Origin: JADHUC01 sp964617665
GTDB taxonomy: Bacteria; Planctomycetota; Planctomycetia; Pirellulales; Pirellulaceae
DNA length: 24,175 nt
Direction of reading: 5' to 3'
Assembly (NCBI GenBank): GCA_964617665.1
Contig: CAZUAH010000184.1
Span: forward strand, 1-24,175
Each line of letters begins with the position of its first letter. The stretch's first letter is position 1. Position numbers and translations under genes: made by a program. The notes beneath the pieces are model-generated. The model had not been told where the DNA came from and ran no database searches. It worked only from the letters and a program-made list of their open reading frames with translations. This document shows positions 23,089 to 24,175 of this stretch, in pieces.

Positions 23089-24110
23089 GCAGCCGAGGTC
23101 TCAGTGCCACTTGATGCAGCACTGTTACGTACAGATCTGCGATGCGTGAGCCAGCGGTCGACCAGCAGCGCAAGTGCCCCGCCTCCAATACTCAGGCCAA
23201 CGAGGGCCACGCTTATCAACAGATACAAGGAAGGACTCCGCTGGAGACCTCGCGGTCGGGAAGTGAGACCGTACTTCGCAGGCGAGAAGTCGTCCGCGGC
23301 TATATGTGGATCGAAGTCGTACTCGGTTATGAAACGTTCGGCTGCTGTTTCCTTTCCCGCAGTCTCGAAGGTCATTTCGCGGCTCCGAAGCAAAGGGGGT
23401 TCGTGCTTGCGCGGGTGAAACTCGAATGATGAATGAATTTGGCGCAAATCTCCATTCTTGCGCGGACTTTGCAGGCTGGCAAAACGGATTGCCCAACAGG
23501 AGGCTGGATCGAACCACAACTCGCCACTCGTATAGCTCCCATAATTGCTGTAGAAGTCGAATTCGCCTCGGTTTTCAAATGCGACCAGCACCAAATCTCG
23601 TCCGTCGCGCGAAACTCGCTCCAAGCGATTCACCAACGGTCTAGAGCTCGCGTTCCAGACAGCCCAATCCCCGTCTACAAGCGCATAATGATGCAAAACA
23701 GGACATGCGAGAGTAACGATTGCATGTTGTTCGAGGCGGTAATCCCACAGTTGTGTGCCAACCTGCGTTCCTTCCGGCAACTGCCAAGCTTCATCGTCGG
23801 AATACTGCACCAGCGTAAAAGAGCAACCAGGGGTGGCGATCACAACATCATTCCGCCCACTGACGCGTCTGGCATAGCGCCAACGATTCCCATCGACGAC
23901 CAACTCCAAGGACACGACATCAGCCTTTGGCGGTGACTCCGAACTTGGGTATTCCACGCTCAACTTGCTTTGTGCGTGCAGAGGCCCGGACAAGTAACGA
24001 ACGCGATCTGCGGCGGCAGGATGTCCCTTCACGACTTCACGCCACAACGATTCGTCGACGTTCGGTGCCAGTTGGACGTACGACAGTCCGCCAATTCCTT
24101 CCGGATCCAC
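23085..24110 (-). CDS. Membrane-anchored protein of unknown function, possibly LolA-like
   Basis: 341 aa from a GTG at 24110. The middle is beta-rich with repeated short strands (LELVVDGNRWRYARRV, GELWFDPASCWAIRFAS, REMTFETAGKE) ending in ITEYDFDPHIAADDFSPAKY, the kind of tail seen in LolA-fold lipoprotein-carrier-like proteins of planctomycetes; this is a weak resemblance. A single TM lies at about 294-316 (LYLLISVALVGLSIGGGALA) followed by a short basic tail. There is no signal peptide at the chosen start, and an in-frame TAG lies 11 codons upstream, so the N-terminus may be truncated or mis-assigned. No good ribosome site. It ends 66 bases upstream of the blaI start. Function unknown. Confidence 0.6.
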   Translation of the reverse strand: MDPEGIGGLSYVQLAPNVDESLWREVVKGHPAAADRVRYLSGPLHAQSKLSVEYPSSESPPKADVVSLELVVDGNRWRYARRVSGRNDVVIATPGCSFTLVQYSDDEAWQLPEGTQVGTQLWDYRLEQHAIVTLACPVLHHYALVDGDWAVWNASSRPLVNRLERVSRDGRDLVLVAFENRGEFDFYSNYGSYTSGELWFDPASCWAIRFASLQSPRKNGDLRQIHSSFEFHPRKHEPPLLRSREMTFETAGKETAAERFITEYDFDPHIAADDFSPAKYGLTSRPRGLQRSPSLYLLISVALVGLSIGGGALALLVDRWLTHRRSVRNSAASSGTETSAA

Positions 24111-24164
24111 CTGTTGTTCTACATAGGAAGCGCGTAATTTCTATTTCCCGAGAACAAGGAATGG

Positions 24165-24170
24165 ATTATA
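24165..24170 (-). promoter_or_regulatory. Possible -10 element upstream of the 24110 gene
   Basis: The minus strand reads TATAAT, an exact -10 consensus, 55 bases before the GTG. Its -35 would lie beyond the window, so it cannot be judged. If real, transcription would begin near 24158 with a leader of about 48 bases, which would support a start near 24110. Confidence 0.3.
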
Positions 24171-24175
24171 CCTCT

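Overview
The window looks like a chromosomal segment of a planctomycete (Pirellulales-like Planctomycetota). This is inferred from gene content: a large MoxR/DUF58/BatA-type/DUF4175-like operon, a BlaI plus M56 metallopeptidase-WD40 fusion pair, an inactive caspase-like protein with EF-hand-like loops, and paralogous secreted proteins of a type I associate with planctomycetes. Also consistent are a moderately high G+C, several TTG/GTG starts and irregular Shine-Dalgarno sites. No tRNA, rRNA, CRISPR array, transposase or phage gene was seen.

Layout. At the left edge a plus-strand gene (159-2558) encodes a TPR-rich protein with a central GATase-like domain; its true 5' end is unclear. Next come two members of a secreted paralogous family in divergent orientation (2818-3654 minus and 4022-4855 plus). 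From 16491 down to 4975 runs a long minus-strand cluster: caspase-like protein, MoxR AAA+ ATPase, DUF58 vWA protein, BatA-type vWA membrane protein, a large DUF4175-like membrane protein broken by one in-frame TGA at 9748-9750, and a second vWA/GATase-like membrane protein. REP-like repeats sit in the two larger gaps of this cluster. Two more members of the secreted family (16651-17499 and 17641-18474, both minus) lie just upstream, so the cluster is bracketed by two family members on each side. Further right, still on minus, come a 1342-aa M56 peptidase fused to about 20 WD40 repeats, its overlapping BlaI-type repressor with a probable operator and promoter, and a membrane-anchored protein of unknown function.

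How the genes may work together. MoxR AAA+ ATPases with DUF58 and vWA membrane proteins are generally viewed as chaperone-like systems that mature or remodel envelope complexes. Here that core is preceded by an inactive caspase-like, probably exported protein and followed by two proteins with large extracytoplasmic domains. The BlaI/M56 pair resembles BlaI/BlaR1 signalling, but the penicillin-sensing domain is replaced by a WD40 array that should lie outside the cytoplasm. The four secreted paralogs are uncharacterised; their position on both sides of the MoxR cluster suggests, but does not prove, a functional link.

Most noteworthy points: the TGA that splits an otherwise continuous reading frame, the four-paralog family, the caspase-like pseudoenzyme heading the MoxR operon, and the WD40 array in place of a BlaR1 sensor.
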